Of a DNA stretch of 64,000 nucleotides, positions 1-8,524 are shown one piece after another (the first letter of the stretch is position 1; each line of letters opens with the position of its first letter). The stretch is from UBA4615 sp964399635 (GTDB taxonomy: Bacteria > Pseudomonadota > Gammaproteobacteria > Burkholderiales > Burkholderiaceae_E). Location of the stretch: NCBI GenBank assembly GCA_964399635.1, contig CAYNRU010000004.1, forward strand, positions 12,039 through 76,038, in the 5' to 3' direction. A model generated the notes under the pieces. The model saw nothing but the letters and a program-made list of their open reading frames with translations, was not told the DNA's origin and made no database searches. Made by a program: the position numbers and the translations under genes.

Positions 1-1
1 C

Positions 2-886
2 GGGGTGACGCAGGTGGAGTCGGGGCGCGACGTGGCGGTGCGCTTCGTCAACGGCCACCTGTGGGAACGCGGCACGATCCAGGGGCAGGCGGCCCGGCCC
101 GAGTTGCGCCGGATCGTCGACGTGGACGGCCGTGCGAGCCTGCCGCCGCAGGATGGCCTGATGATGACGGACCGGCTCGCCGACAAGCTCGGGCTGCGGA
201 TCGGCGACACGGTGACCGTCGAGGTGCTCGAGGGGCGGCGCGCCACGCTGCGCCTGCCGCTGGCCGCGACCGTGCGCGAGATGATGGGGCTCAACGCCTA
301 CATGGAGCGCCGGGCACTGAACCGCATGCTCGACGAGGGCGACGTGTCGACCCAGTACGCGGTGTCGGTCGAGCGTGGCGCCGAGGACCGGCTGCTCGCC
401 TCGCTCAAGACGGTGCCGCGCGTGGTCGGCGCGTTCAGCAAGGCGACGCTGATGCGCAACATGCAGGAGGTCAGCGCCCGCAACATCCGGATCATGAGCA
501 CGGTGATGACGCTGTTCGCGAGCGTGATCGCCGTCGGCGTGGTCTACAACAACGCGCGCATCGCGCTGGCCGAGCGCACCTGGGAGCTGGCGAGCCTGCG
601 GGTGCTGGGCATGACGCGCGGCGAGGTCTCGGCGCTGCTGCTGGGCGAGCAGGCGATCGGCATCGCGGTCGCGCTGCCGGTCGGCATGGCGCTCGGCTGG
701 GCACTCGTGCACGCGATCGCCGGAGCGCTGGCCTCCGACCAGTTCTTCTTTCCGGTGGTCATCCGCGCGCGGACCTACGCCTGGGCCGCGCTGTGCGTGC
801 TCGCGGCCGCGGCGGCGACCGCGCTGGTGGTCCGCCGCCGCATTGACCGGCTCGACATGGTGGCCGCGCTCAAGACCAGGGAGTGA
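2..886 (+). CDS. ABC transporter permease, FtsX/MacB type (5' partial)
   Basis: This is the C-terminal part of an inner-membrane permease of the FtsX-like family, which works with an ATPase and a periplasmic adaptor to export substrates. The frame is open at the window edge, so the start lies upstream. A soluble periplasmic stretch of about 155 residues is followed by a hydrophobic segment (IMSTVMTLFASVIAVGVVY), a cytoplasmic loop with ERTWELASLRVLGMTRGEV, typical of the family's coupling region, and two more membrane segments before a basic tail. The HlyD adaptor gene follows immediately. The exported substrate cannot be told. The ATPase gene is presumably upstream. Confidence 0.85.
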   Translation, partial: GVTQVESGRDVAVRFVNGHLWERGTIQGQAARPELRRIVDVDGRASLPPQDGLMMTDRLADKLGLRIGDTVTVEVLEGRRATLRLPLAATVREMMGLNAYMERRALNRMLDEGDVSTQYAVSVERGAEDRLLASLKTVPRVVGAFSKATLMRNMQEVSARNIRIMSTVMTLFASVIAVGVVYNNARIALAERTWELASLRVLGMTRGEVSALLLGEQAIGIAVALPVGMALGWALVHAIAGALASDQFFFPVVIRARTYAWAALCVLAAAAATALVVRRRIDRLDMVAALKTRE

Positions 887-888
887 GC

Positions 889-2103
889 ATGCATCGCAGG
901 ACACTGCTGTACCTCGCGGGGGTGGCCACGGTCGTCGCGGCGCTGCTCGCATGGGCGTTCGCGCCCCGTCCGGTCGAGGTGGAGATGGGGGTGGCGACAC
1001 GGGGCCGCTTCGAGGCGACCGTCGACGAGGACGGGCGCACGCGGCTGCGGGACCGCTTCGTCGTGTCGGCGCCGCTGGCGGGCCGGCTGTCGCGGATCAC
1101 GCTGCGGGCCGGCGACGCCGTCGAGGCGGACGCCCCGATCGCGACGCTCACGCCGGCGCTCGCGCCGATGCTCGACGAGCGCACGCTGCGCGAGCAGCAG
1201 GCGCGGGTCGAGGTGACCGACGCCAACGTGATGCGGGCGTCCGCGCGCATCGAGCGCTCCAAGGTCGCGCTCGAGCTCGCACGCGCCGAGCTGCGGCGCA
1301 CCGAGCAGCTGGCCGGGCGAGGCTTCGTGTCGGGCACCAAGCTCGAGGGCGACCGGCTCGGCGTGGTCGCCGCGCAGCGCGAGCTCGACGCGTCGGTCGC
1401 CGAGCATCACGCGGCCGGCCACGAGCTGGAGCAGGCGCGCGCGGCGCTGCTCGCGGTCCGCCAGGCGGGCGCGGGCGGTGCGCGCGGTTTCACCGTGCGC
1501 GCGCCGGTCGCGGGTCGCGTGCTGCGCGTCGTGCAGGCGAGCGAGGGGTCGGTGGCGCTCGGCGCACCGCTGCTCGAGATCGGCGACGTGCGCAGGCTCG
1601 AGATCGTGGCCGAGCTGCTGACCACCGACGCGCTGCGCACGCGGCCGGGCGACCGCGTGCTGATCGAGCGCTGGGGCGGGCCGACCACGCTCGAGGGACG
1701 CGTGCGCCAGGTGGAGCCGGCCGCCTTCACCAAGGTGTCGGCGCTCGGCGTGGAGGAGCAGCGGGTCAACCTGCTGGTGGACATCGCCAGCCCGTCCGAG
1801 CAGTGGCAGGCGCTGGGCGACGGGTTCAGGGTGAGCCTGCGGATCGTCGTCATCGCCGCGGACGATGCGCTCGGCGTGCCGGTGAGCGCGGTGTTTCCCC
1901 GGCCGGGCGACGACGGCGGCCCGTCGCGCATGGCGGTGTTCACGGTCGCCGACGGACGGGCGCGCACGACGCCGGTGGAGGTGGGCGCGCGCAACGGCAC
2001 CCACGCCTGGATCAAGGGCGGCCTCGAGCCGGGTGCCCCGGTGATCGTGTATCCGCCCGCCGCCGTGCGCGACGGCGTCCGGGTGAAGGCGCGCGGCGCC
2101 TGA
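889..2103 (+). CDS. HlyD-family periplasmic adaptor subunit
   Basis: This is a membrane fusion protein that links an inner-membrane ABC permease to an outer-membrane channel. An N-terminal membrane anchor (LLYLAGVATVVAALLAWAF) is followed by a lipoyl-like half (VSAPLAGRLSRITLRAGDAVEADAPIA, split over the hairpin), a helical hairpin rich in Glu and Arg at about residues 90-180, the second lipoyl half (FTVRAPVAGRVLRVVQASEG), and a beta-barrel domain. I take the ATG at 889, two bases after the permease stop; a GTG at 883 in the same frame would overlap the permease gene. The pair forms an operon with the permease and belongs to the DevB/MacA-like exporters. Confidence 0.85.
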   Translation: MHRRTLLYLAGVATVVAALLAWAFAPRPVEVEMGVATRGRFEATVDEDGRTRLRDRFVVSAPLAGRLSRITLRAGDAVEADAPIATLTPALAPMLDERTLREQQARVEVTDANVMRASARIERSKVALELARAELRRTEQLAGRGFVSGTKLEGDRLGVVAAQRELDASVAEHHAAGHELEQARAALLAVRQAGAGGARGFTVRAPVAGRVLRVVQASEGSVALGAPLLEIGDVRRLEIVAELLTTDALRTRPGDRVLIERWGGPTTLEGRVRQVEPAAFTKVSALGVEEQRVNLLVDIASPSEQWQALGDGFRVSLRIVVIAADDALGVPVSAVFPRPGDDGGPSRMAVFTVADGRARTTPVEVGARNGTHAWIKGGLEPGAPVIVYPPAAVRDGVRVKARGA

Positions 2104-2114
2104 GGCGCGCCGGC

Positions 2115-4469
2115 TCAGCCGTCGCGCCGCCGCTGCGGCTCCTCGACGAACGCCGGTGGCTCGAAGGCCCGGTGCGCGGGCGCCTCGCCCGCGTGACGCT
2201 CGACCTGAACCAGGCAGGTCTGCGCCGCGCAGCCCTGCGACAGCGACGATGCGCCGACGTCGCGCGTCAGCGTGTTGGGGTTGCCGTGGCGATCGGGCTG
2301 CGAGGCGTCACCGGCCGACACCGGGTCCCACCAGGCGCCGGTCGACAGGCGCACGACACCCGGCAGCAGCCCGGGATCGAGGCGGGCGCCCGCCAGGCAG
2401 GCGCCGCGGTCGTTGAAGACCCGCAGCAGGTCGCCGTCGGCGATGCCCCGCGCGGCGGCGTCCTGCGGATGGATCGCGAGCGGCTCGCGGCCCGCGACCT
2501 TGTTGGCGAGGCTGTACGCCGAGTGGTCGAGCTGGCTGTGCAGCTTGGTGTGCGGCTGGTCGGACAGCAGGTGCAGCGGATGGCGCGCGGCGAGCGGGCT
2601 GCCGAGCCACTCGGCCGGCTCGAACCAGGCGGGATGGCCCGGGCAGTCCGCGTAGTCGAACGAGGCGATCCGCTCGCAGTACAGCTCGATGCGCCCGCTC
2701 GCCGTGGCGAGCGGATGACCTTCGGGGTCGGCGCGGAACTCGCCGAACGCGATCACCGGCTGCTCGTTGCGCGGCAGGCGCACGCCGCCCGCCGCCCAGA
2801 ACGCATCGAAGGACGGCAGCTCGACGCCCGCGTCGGCCATCCTGCGTGCCGATCCGGCGTACAGGTGCTCGAGCCAGGCGCGCGCGTCGCGGCCTTCGGT
2901 GAAGGCCTCGGCGCGCCCGAGCCGCGCGGCGAGAGCGGCGAAGATCGCGAAGTCGTCGCGGGCCTCGCCCGGCGGCTCGGCGCAGCGGCGCATCGCCACC
3001 ATCAGCGCGTCCCGCGTGCCCGATCCGATGTCGTCGCGCTCGAGCATGCAGGTGGCCGGCAGCACGATGTCGGCCATCTTCGCGTGGGCGTTCCAGAACT
3101 GCTCGTGGACGATGACGGTCTCGGGCCGGCGCCATGCGCGGGCCAGACGGTGCAGGTCCTGGTGGTGGTGGAAGGGGTTGCCCCCCGCCCAGTAGACCAG
3201 CCGGATGTCCGGATAGCGGCGGCGCGCCCCGTTGTAGTCGAAGGGCTCGCCGGGGCCCAGCAGCATGTCGGCGATCCGGGCCACGGGGATGAAGTCCTCG
3301 ACCGCGTTGCGGCCCTGCGCCAGCGTGGGCCCGGGCAGCGCACGGTGCGGGCTGCCCATGGTGTTGGCCGGCCCGTAGCCGAGCGCGAAGCCGCCTCCCG
3401 GCAACCCCACCTGGCCGAGCACGCAGCCCAGCCCGATCGCGGCCCAGAAGGGCTGCTCGCCGTGGTCGGCACGCTGCAGGGCCCACGCGACGTTGACGAT
3501 GCTGCGCGTGGCCGCCATCTGGGCGGCGAGCGCGCGCAGTCGCCCGGCCGGCACGCCTGCGATCGGGGCCGCCCAGTCGGCGTCCTTGGGAACGCCGTCG
3601 GTCGCCCCGGTCAGGTAGGCCTCCCAGCGCTCGAAGCCGACGCACCAGCGAGCGAGGAAGGCACGGTCGTGGCGGCCCGCGCGGACGGTCTCGCAGGCCA
3701 GCGCCAGCATCACCGCGGTGTCTGTGCCCGGACGGATCGGGATCCACTCGAGCGCCGATGCGGGCACGTCGAGGTCGGCGCGCACCGGACTGAAGTTGAC
3801 GAACCGGCAGCCGGCCGCGGCCATCGCCGCGAGGCCGCCGGGCAGGCCGTGCTCGGAGGCGCCGCCCGCGCCCACCTGCGCGTTCTTGGCGGGCGCGCCG
3901 CCGAAGGACACGAACAGGCGCGTGTGCGCGGCGAGCGTGTGCCAGTCGTGCTGGTTGGCGAGCATGTACTCCATCGGGGCCACCACGTGCGGCAGCAGCA
4001 CCCGGCCCGCGCCGAGGCTGTAGCTGTCGGTGTGACGCACATAGCCGCCGAGCGCGTTGAGGAAGCGGTGCACCTGGCTCTGCGCGTGATGGAAGCGCCC
4101 GGCGCTCGACCAGCCGTAAGACCCGCCGAAGATCGACGCGTTGCCGTGGGCGTCGATCACGCGGCGCAACGCGCCCGCGACCAGCGCCTCGGCGCGCTCC
4201 CAGGACACCTCGACGAAGGGCTCGCGACCGCGCCCCGCGCCGCGCGCCGGGTCGCCGGCGTCGCGCTCGAGCCAGCCTGCCCGCACCGCCGGGCGCGTCA
4301 CGCGCAGCGGCGACCGGTAGGCCTCCCACATCGACAGTCCGATGGGCGAGGGCGACGGGTCGTCCCGCCATGGTGCGAGCCCGGTCGCATGACCGTCGCG
4401 GCGCACGACCTCGTAGGCGCCCCAGTGGGCCGAGGTCAGTTCGATGCCCAGCGGCGTGGCTCGGGCCAT
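2115..4469 (-). CDS. Molybdopterin-dependent S/N-oxide reductase (BisC/TorA/DmsA-like)
   Basis: This enzyme would reduce a sulfoxide or N-oxide, or carry out a related oxo transfer, at a bis-MGD molybdenum centre. About 784 residues. The motif GGSYGWSSAGRFHHAQSQ near residue 115 and SYSLGAGRVLLPHV near 149 match the DMSO reductase group; Ser151 sits where the molybdenum-ligating serine lies. There are no N-terminal Fe-S cysteines and no Tat signal, so it is probably cytoplasmic like biotin sulfoxide reductase. The C-terminal dinucleotide-binding domain is present. The start at 4469 is preceded by a purine stretch (GAAGAGA). It is divergent from an IclR regulator across an operator-like palindrome. 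The substrate is unknown. Confidence 0.85.
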   Translation of the reverse strand: MARATPLGIELTSAHWGAYEVVRRDGHATGLAPWRDDPSPSPIGLSMWEAYRSPLRVTRPAVRAGWLERDAGDPARGAGRGREPFVEVSWERAEALVAGALRRVIDAHGNASIFGGSYGWSSAGRFHHAQSQVHRFLNALGGYVRHTDSYSLGAGRVLLPHVVAPMEYMLANQHDWHTLAAHTRLFVSFGGAPAKNAQVGAGGASEHGLPGGLAAMAAAGCRFVNFSPVRADLDVPASALEWIPIRPGTDTAVMLALACETVRAGRHDRAFLARWCVGFERWEAYLTGATDGVPKDADWAAPIAGVPAGRLRALAAQMAATRSIVNVAWALQRADHGEQPFWAAIGLGCVLGQVGLPGGGFALGYGPANTMGSPHRALPGPTLAQGRNAVEDFIPVARIADMLLGPGEPFDYNGARRRYPDIRLVYWAGGNPFHHHQDLHRLARAWRRPETVIVHEQFWNAHAKMADIVLPATCMLERDDIGSGTRDALMVAMRRCAEPPGEARDDFAIFAALAARLGRAEAFTEGRDARAWLEHLYAGSARRMADAGVELPSFDAFWAAGGVRLPRNEQPVIAFGEFRADPEGHPLATASGRIELYCERIASFDYADCPGHPAWFEPAEWLGSPLAARHPLHLLSDQPHTKLHSQLDHSAYSLANKVAGREPLAIHPQDAAARGIADGDLLRVFNDRGACLAGARLDPGLLPGVVRLSTGAWWDPVSAGDASQPDRHGNPNTLTRDVGASSLSQGCAAQTCLVQVERHAGEAPAHRAFEPPAFVEEPQRRRDG

Positions 4470-4530
4470 GCTGTCTCTTCGGTTGACCGATCCGTGCGAT
4501 GCTATCAATATTCCAGCACACAGACCCCAT

Positions 4531-4547
4531 GTTCCATTATTTGGAAC
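4531..4547. promoter_or_regulatory. Operator-like palindrome between IclR and molybdoenzyme genes
   Basis: The site reads GTTCCA-TTATT-TGGAAC, with perfect 6-bp arms and an AT-rich spacer in a GC-rich background. It lies 43 bases before the IclR start and 61 bases before the divergent molybdoenzyme start. Known IclR-family operators have a similar TTCCA/TGGAA dyad form, so autoregulation plus control of the reductase is the natural inference. Confidence 0.55.
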
Positions 4548-4589
4548 CCCGCCGCTCGGCATGACCGGCCCCTCGCAACTGCCTCGCCG

Positions 4590-5390
4590 ATGAACAACAC
4601 GCTGGTCAAGGGAATCGGACTGCTCGAGGTGCTGGCCCGCGCCGATCGGGCCATGGGCGTCACCGAACTCGCGACCTCCCTGGGCATCGGCAAGAGCAAC
4701 GCGCACCGCCTGCTGCAGGCGCTGGTCGAGCTCGGCTACGTCCGGCGCGAGGGCACCGAGGGCACCTACGCGGCGACCATCCGGCTCTGGGAGCTGGGCT
4801 CGGCGGTACTGGGCAAGCTCGACCTGAACCGTGCCGCGCAGCCGTGGATGGAGTGGCTGCTCGACCGCACCCGCGAGACGGTCCACCTGTCGGTGCTCGA
4901 TGGCGACGAGGTGGTCTACGTGCACAAGCTCGACAGCCCCGAGCCGATCCGCGCGTACACCTCCATCGGCGGCCGGGCACCCGCGCACTGCGTGGCCACC
5001 GGCAAGGCGATGCTCGCCTGGGCCGGCGAGCCCGCGCTCGCCGCGCTCTCGACGCGGCTGCGCGCGCATTCCCCGCGCACCATCACCGCGTCGGCCGACT
5101 TTCTGCGCGAGCTCGAGCGGATCCGACTGAACGGCTACGCCGTCAACCGCGGCGAGTGGCGCGAGAGCGTGGGCGGGCTCGCCGCACCCGTGCTCGGGCC
5201 CGCGGGTGCGGTGATCGCAGCGGTCGGCATCTCAGGCCCGATCGACCGGCTGCGCCCGGCCACCGTCAAGGCGCTGGCCGGCGACGTGATGCGCGCGGCC
5301 GACGGCATGCGCGCGGCGCTCGCGGGCGACACACCTCCGCCCGGGACCGCGCATGCCGCGCCGCCGGACCGCGCACGGCAAGCCGCCTGA
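4590..5390 (+). CDS. IclR-family transcriptional regulator
   Basis: A 266-residue regulator with an N-terminal winged helix (residues about 22-50, VTELATSLGIGKSNAHRLL) and an IclR effector domain from about residue 75 to 240, with the family hallmarks RAYTSIGGRAPAHCVATGKAMLAW and GYAVNRGEWRESVGGLAAPV. The ATG at 4590 is the first in-frame start next to the HTH. The tail after residue 245 is low-complexity. It is divergent from the molybdoenzyme and upstream of the CoA-transferase cluster, so it could control either or both. The palindrome at 4531-4547 is its likely binding site. Confidence 0.88.
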   Translation: MNNTLVKGIGLLEVLARADRAMGVTELATSLGIGKSNAHRLLQALVELGYVRREGTEGTYAATIRLWELGSAVLGKLDLNRAAQPWMEWLLDRTRETVHLSVLDGDEVVYVHKLDSPEPIRAYTSIGGRAPAHCVATGKAMLAWAGEPALAALSTRLRAHSPRTITASADFLRELERIRLNGYAVNRGEWRESVGGLAAPVLGPAGAVIAAVGISGPIDRLRPATVKALAGDVMRAADGMRAALAGDTPPPGTAHAAPPDRARQAA

Positions 5391-5449
5391 CGCGATCCGC
5401 CCACGCGCCCAGCGAGCCCGCCATCCCGTCAGCGTCCAGGCCGACCCCA

Positions 5450-5649
5450 ATGCCCCTCGCCACCGCCTCGCCCCACGCCCGCCTGCGTCCCGCCCGTCGC
5501 CGACTGGTGCTCGGCGCCGCGAGCGCCTGCTGCGCGCCAGCGTCGTGTCGCTGTGGACCCCGCCCGACGAGTACCGGCGTGCGCTCGATGCGTCGCGCGC
5601 CTACTACGCCGAGCTGCTGCGCTCGATCGGCATGAAGCAGGAAGGCTGA
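5450..5649 (+). pseudogene. Collapsed Bug/TctC-type solute receptor remnant
   Basis: A start at 5450 opens a basic, twin-arginine-like leader (ARRRLVLGAASA) typical of the N-terminus of tripartite tricarboxylate (Bug) receptors. After roughly 30 codons the frame loses sense, and a different frame from about 5545 to the stop at 5649 encodes a tail, TPPDEYRRALDASRAYYAEL plus LRSIGMKQEG, which looks like a Bug C-terminus. An intact receptor needs about 320 residues, so most of the gene is missing and the ends are out of frame. The stop overlaps the CoA-transferase ATG, as expected for a former operon partner. The family call rests on the two ends only. Confidence 0.5.
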
Positions 5650-6806
5650 TGACATTCCAATCACTGCGCCCGCTCGACGGCGTGCGCGTCGTCGAGTTCT
5701 GCCAGGTCGCCGCCGGCCCGTTCTGCGGGATGCTGCTCGCCGACTTCGGCGCCGAGGTGACCAAGGTCGAGCCGCCCGAGGGCGACGCGATGCGCCAGTG
5801 GCCGCCGATCACCGACGGCTTCAGCGAGAACTTCGCGTCCATCAACCGCGGCAAGCGCTCGGTGGCGCTCGACCTCAAGGACCCGGCCGCGCGCGACCTC
5901 GCGCGCGAGCTGGTGCTCGAGGCCGACGTGCTGATCGAGAACAGCCGGCCCGGCGTGATGCAGCGCCTGGGCCTGGGCTGGGACTGGTTCGCGCAGCGCA
6001 AGCCCTCGCTGGTGTACTGCTCGATCTCGGCCTTCGGGCAGGACGGCCCGCGTGGCCCCGAGGGCGGCTTCGACCTGACCATCCAGGCGGCCGCCGGCGT
6101 GATGAGCGTGACCGGCGAGCCCGATGGCGCGCCGGTGAAGTCGGGCGTGCCGCTGGTCGACTTCGCGGCCGGGCTGTACGCCGCCTACGCGATCGCAGCG
6201 CTGATCGCGCGGGTGCGCGGCGGCGGCCCGGGCGGGCGCATCGACGTGCCGATGTTCGCGACCACCATCGCGATCTCGGCGCTGCAGACGAGCGAGTACT
6301 TCGGCACCGGGCGCAACCCGCGCAAGCTCGGCTCGGCGCATCCGCGCAACGCGCCCTACCAGGCCTACCGCGCGAGCGACGGCTGGTTCGCGATCGCGGC
6401 GGGCAACAACAAGCTGTGGCAGCAGGTGTGCGCCATCGCGGGCACGCCGGAGCTGCTGGCCGACCCGCGCTTCGGCACGCCGACGCAGCGCGCCGCCAAC
6501 CAGGCGGCGCTGCGCGACCTGCTCGAGGCGCGCTTCGCGCAGGACACCACGTCCGCGTGGCTCGGGCGCTTCGCGCCGGCCGGCGTGCCGTGCGCGCCCA
6601 TCAACGGCTACGCCGAGGCGCTCGCCGATCCGCAGGCCGTGCACCTGGGCCTGGTGCGCCCGATGACCCTGCCCAACGGCACGGCCACCCGCACCGTCGG
6701 CTGCCCCCTGCGGCTCGACGGCGCAGTGCTGCCGGTCGACACCCGCCCACCCGCGCTGGGCGAGCACACCGCGCAGGTGCTCGCGCGCCGCGCACCCGCC
6801 GCATGA
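5649..6806 (+). CDS. CaiB/BaiF-type (class III) CoA-transferase
   Basis: It transfers CoA between an acyl-CoA donor and a carboxylic acid. The 385-residue protein has the family pattern: N-terminal GVRVVEFCQVAAGPFCGMLL, ADFGAEVTKVEPPEGD, then GGFDLTIQAAAGVMSVTG, with Asp142 at the position of the nucleophile that forms the acyl anhydride. The ATG overlaps the stop of the receptor remnant. The next gene begins within 25 bases, so it belongs to the thiol dioxygenase operon. A succinyl-CoA:3-sulfinopropionate CoA-transferase role would fit that neighbourhood, but this is inference; the acceptor acid is not visible from the sequence. Confidence 0.88.
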   Translation: MTFQSLRPLDGVRVVEFCQVAAGPFCGMLLADFGAEVTKVEPPEGDAMRQWPPITDGFSENFASINRGKRSVALDLKDPAARDLARELVLEADVLIENSRPGVMQRLGLGWDWFAQRKPSLVYCSISAFGQDGPRGPEGGFDLTIQAAAGVMSVTGEPDGAPVKSGVPLVDFAAGLYAAYAIAALIARVRGGGPGGRIDVPMFATTIAISALQTSEYFGTGRNPRKLGSAHPRNAPYQAYRASDGWFAIAAGNNKLWQQVCAIAGTPELLADPRFGTPTQRAANQAALRDLLEARFAQDTTSAWLGRFAPAGVPCAPINGYAEALADPQAVHLGLVRPMTLPNGTATRTVGCPLRLDGAVLPVDTRPPALGEHTAQVLARRAPAA

Positions 6807-6826
6807 CCCGTCACGAGGACTCCGCG

Positions 6827-7462
6827 ATGACCGCCACGGCCCCCGATCCGCTCGACCCCATCCGCCCGCTGCGCGACTTCGTCGTCGGCATGACCCGGCT
6901 GGTGGAGCGCACCCAGGACGAACCGACCCTGATCGCACGGGGCACCGAGCTGCTGTCCGCGCTGATCGCCGACGGTAGCTGGTTGCCCGAGTCCTGCGCG
7001 CAGGCCGTGCCTGGCGGCTACCGCCAGTACCTGCTGCACTGCGACCCGCTCGAGCGCTTCTCGGTCGTCAGCTTCGTGTGGGGGCCGGGCGCGCGCACGC
7101 CGGTGCACGACCACACGGTGTGGGGCCTGGTCGGCATGATGCGCGGCGCCGAGCTGTGCCGCGAGTACGCGCCGCAGGGGGGCTCGCGCGTGGTCGAGCA
7201 CGGCGGCGAGCACCTGCTGGAGCCCGGCATGGTCGAGGCGGTGTCGCCCACGGTCGGCGACTGGCATGTGGTCGCCAACGCCGTGCCGGACGCGGCCTCG
7301 ATCAGCATCCACGTGTACGGCGCCAACATCGGCGCGGTGCGCCGGCACATGGTCGACCCGGCCACCGGACACATCATCGACTTCATCTCCGGCTATTCGT
7401 CGGCCGCCACGCCCAACCTGTGGGACCGCTCGGCGTCGGTTCGGGCCGCCGCGGCACGGTGA
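6827..7462 (+). CDS. Thiol dioxygenase, Gln-type (3-mercaptopropionate/cysteine dioxygenase family)
   Basis: A 211-residue cupin that oxidises a thiol to a sulfinate with O2 at a mononuclear iron. His94 and His96 (PVHDHTVWG) and His147 (GDWHVVAN) form the 3-His site; SIHVYG around residue 162 carries the conserved Tyr. The substrate-binding stretch reads GGYRQYLLH, with Gln67 where Arg-type cysteine dioxygenases have Arg; Gln-type enzymes of bacteria prefer 3-mercaptopropionate. I chose the ATG at 6827 because GAGGA lies seven bases upstream; an ATG at 6803 overlapping the previous stop is the alternative. It sits between a CoA-transferase and a crotonase-fold gene. Confidence 0.85.
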   Translation: MTATAPDPLDPIRPLRDFVVGMTRLVERTQDEPTLIARGTELLSALIADGSWLPESCAQAVPGGYRQYLLHCDPLERFSVVSFVWGPGARTPVHDHTVWGLVGMMRGAELCREYAPQGGSRVVEHGGEHLLEPGMVEAVSPTVGDWHVVANAVPDAASISIHVYGANIGAVRRHMVDPATGHIIDFISGYSSAATPNLWDRSASVRAAAAR

Positions 7463-7466
7463 GCGC

Positions 7467-8318
7467 ATGACCGCCGACGGACGCGACCTGCAGGCGGCCG
7501 CCCGCGCACCGCGCGGCGAACCGGCGGTGCAGCCGCTGCCCGAGGCGACGCTGCGCATCGCCGACGGCGTAGCCTGCCTCGAGCTGAACCGCCCGGGCCG
7601 CGGCAACGCGCTGTCGGGGCCGCTGGTCGAGGCGCTGATCGCCGCCACCGCGCGGGTCTTCGCCGACCCGTCGGTGCACACGCTGCTGTTCACCGGCGCC
7701 GGCCCCAACTTCTGCACCGGCTTCGACCTCGGCGGGCTCGACGCGGCGACCGACGGGGACCTGGTACTGCGCCTGGCGCGGATCGAGACGCTGCTCGACG
7801 CGGTGTGGCGCGCCCCGGTGCGCACCGCGGCGCTCGCCGGCGGCCGTGCCTGGGGCGCGGGCGCCGACCTGTTCGCCGCCTGCGACCTGCGGCTCGCGGC
7901 GCCGGATGCGAGCTTCCGCTTCCCGGGCGCCGCCTTCGGGCTGGTGCTGGGCACCCGCCGGCTGGCCGAGCGCGTGGGCACCGAGCGCGCGCGCGCCTGG
8001 GTCGCGCAGGGCACGACGCTCGACGCCGCGGCGGCCGCCGGGGCGGGGCTCGCGAGCCGCGTCGTGGCGCCCGCCGCCCACGGCGCCGACCGCGAGGCGG
8101 CGCCGTCCGACTGGCACGGCGAGGTGTTCGGCGCGCCGGCGATCGACCGCGAGACGCTCGCCGCGATCCGCGCGGCGAGCCGGCCCGCGGGCGGCCCCGG
8201 TGCCGACGCGCTCGCCGACGCCGACCTCGCCGCGCTCGTGCGCTCGGCGACGCGCCCGGGCCTGAAGGCGCGCCTGCTCGACTACCGCGAGCGCAGCCGC
8301 GCGGCCGCGGCACGCTGA
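7467..8318 (+). CDS. Crotonase-fold (enoyl-CoA hydratase/isomerase family) protein lacking both catalytic Glu
   Basis: A 283-residue crotonase-superfamily protein acting on a CoA thioester. Oxyanion-hole segments are visible: FTGAGPNFCTGFDLGGL near residue 75 and ALAGGRAWGAGADLFAACDL near 122. The two glutamates of true hydratases are absent: Asp134 stands in the place of Glu144 and Gly154 (RFPGAAFGL) in that of Glu164 of rat crotonase. It may therefore be an isomerase, lyase or hydrolase of the fold rather than a hydratase. It starts four bases after the dioxygenase stop. Elimination of a sulfinate from a CoA ester is one possibility given the context, purely inferred. Confidence 0.8.
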   Translation: MTADGRDLQAAARAPRGEPAVQPLPEATLRIADGVACLELNRPGRGNALSGPLVEALIAATARVFADPSVHTLLFTGAGPNFCTGFDLGGLDAATDGDLVLRLARIETLLDAVWRAPVRTAALAGGRAWGAGADLFAACDLRLAAPDASFRFPGAAFGLVLGTRRLAERVGTERARAWVAQGTTLDAAAAAGAGLASRVVAPAAHGADREAAPSDWHGEVFGAPAIDRETLAAIRAASRPAGGPGADALADADLAALVRSATRPGLKARLLDYRERSRAAAAR

Positions 8319-8340
8319 CCCGCCGGGCGCCGCGGCCGGA

Positions 8341-8370
8341 CCGCGACCGCGACCGCGACCGCGACCACGA
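8341..8370 (+). repeat. Hexanucleotide tandem repeat CCGCGA
   Basis: Four perfect copies of CCGCGA followed by one copy with a single change. It lies between the crotonase gene and the enoyl-CoA hydratase stub, outside any coding region I can support. Confidence 0.8.
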
Positions 8371-8428
8371 ACCCGCCCACGACGACGCGCCCGAACACGA
8401 CAGCGAACGAGCGCCACGGAGACGAACG

Positions 8429-8524
8429 ATGGAATGCATCAGGGTCACGGACCACGACGACGGCACGACGCTGATCGCGATCGACCGGCCCGCGCAGACC
8501 GCCACAGGACGACCACGACCATGA
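8429..8524 (+). pseudogene. N-terminal stub of an enoyl-CoA hydratase family gene
   Basis: A 31-codon frame starting MECIRVTDHDDGTTLIAIDR resembles the first beta strands of enoyl-CoA hydratases, which commonly begin with IRVE..DDGVALITIDRP. After Asp-Arg-Pro-Ala-Gln the sequence turns into a short meaningless tail and stops, overlapping the ATG of the next gene. It reads as the surviving 5' end of a second crotonase gene whose remainder was deleted. It could instead be a small leader peptide, which I think less likely. Confidence 0.4.

Noticed and set aside
843..5390. A 1515-codon plus-strand frame ending as the IclR gene
   Set aside because: Only the last 266 codons are a real protein; the rest is a shadow of the HlyD gene and of the antisense molybdoenzyme.
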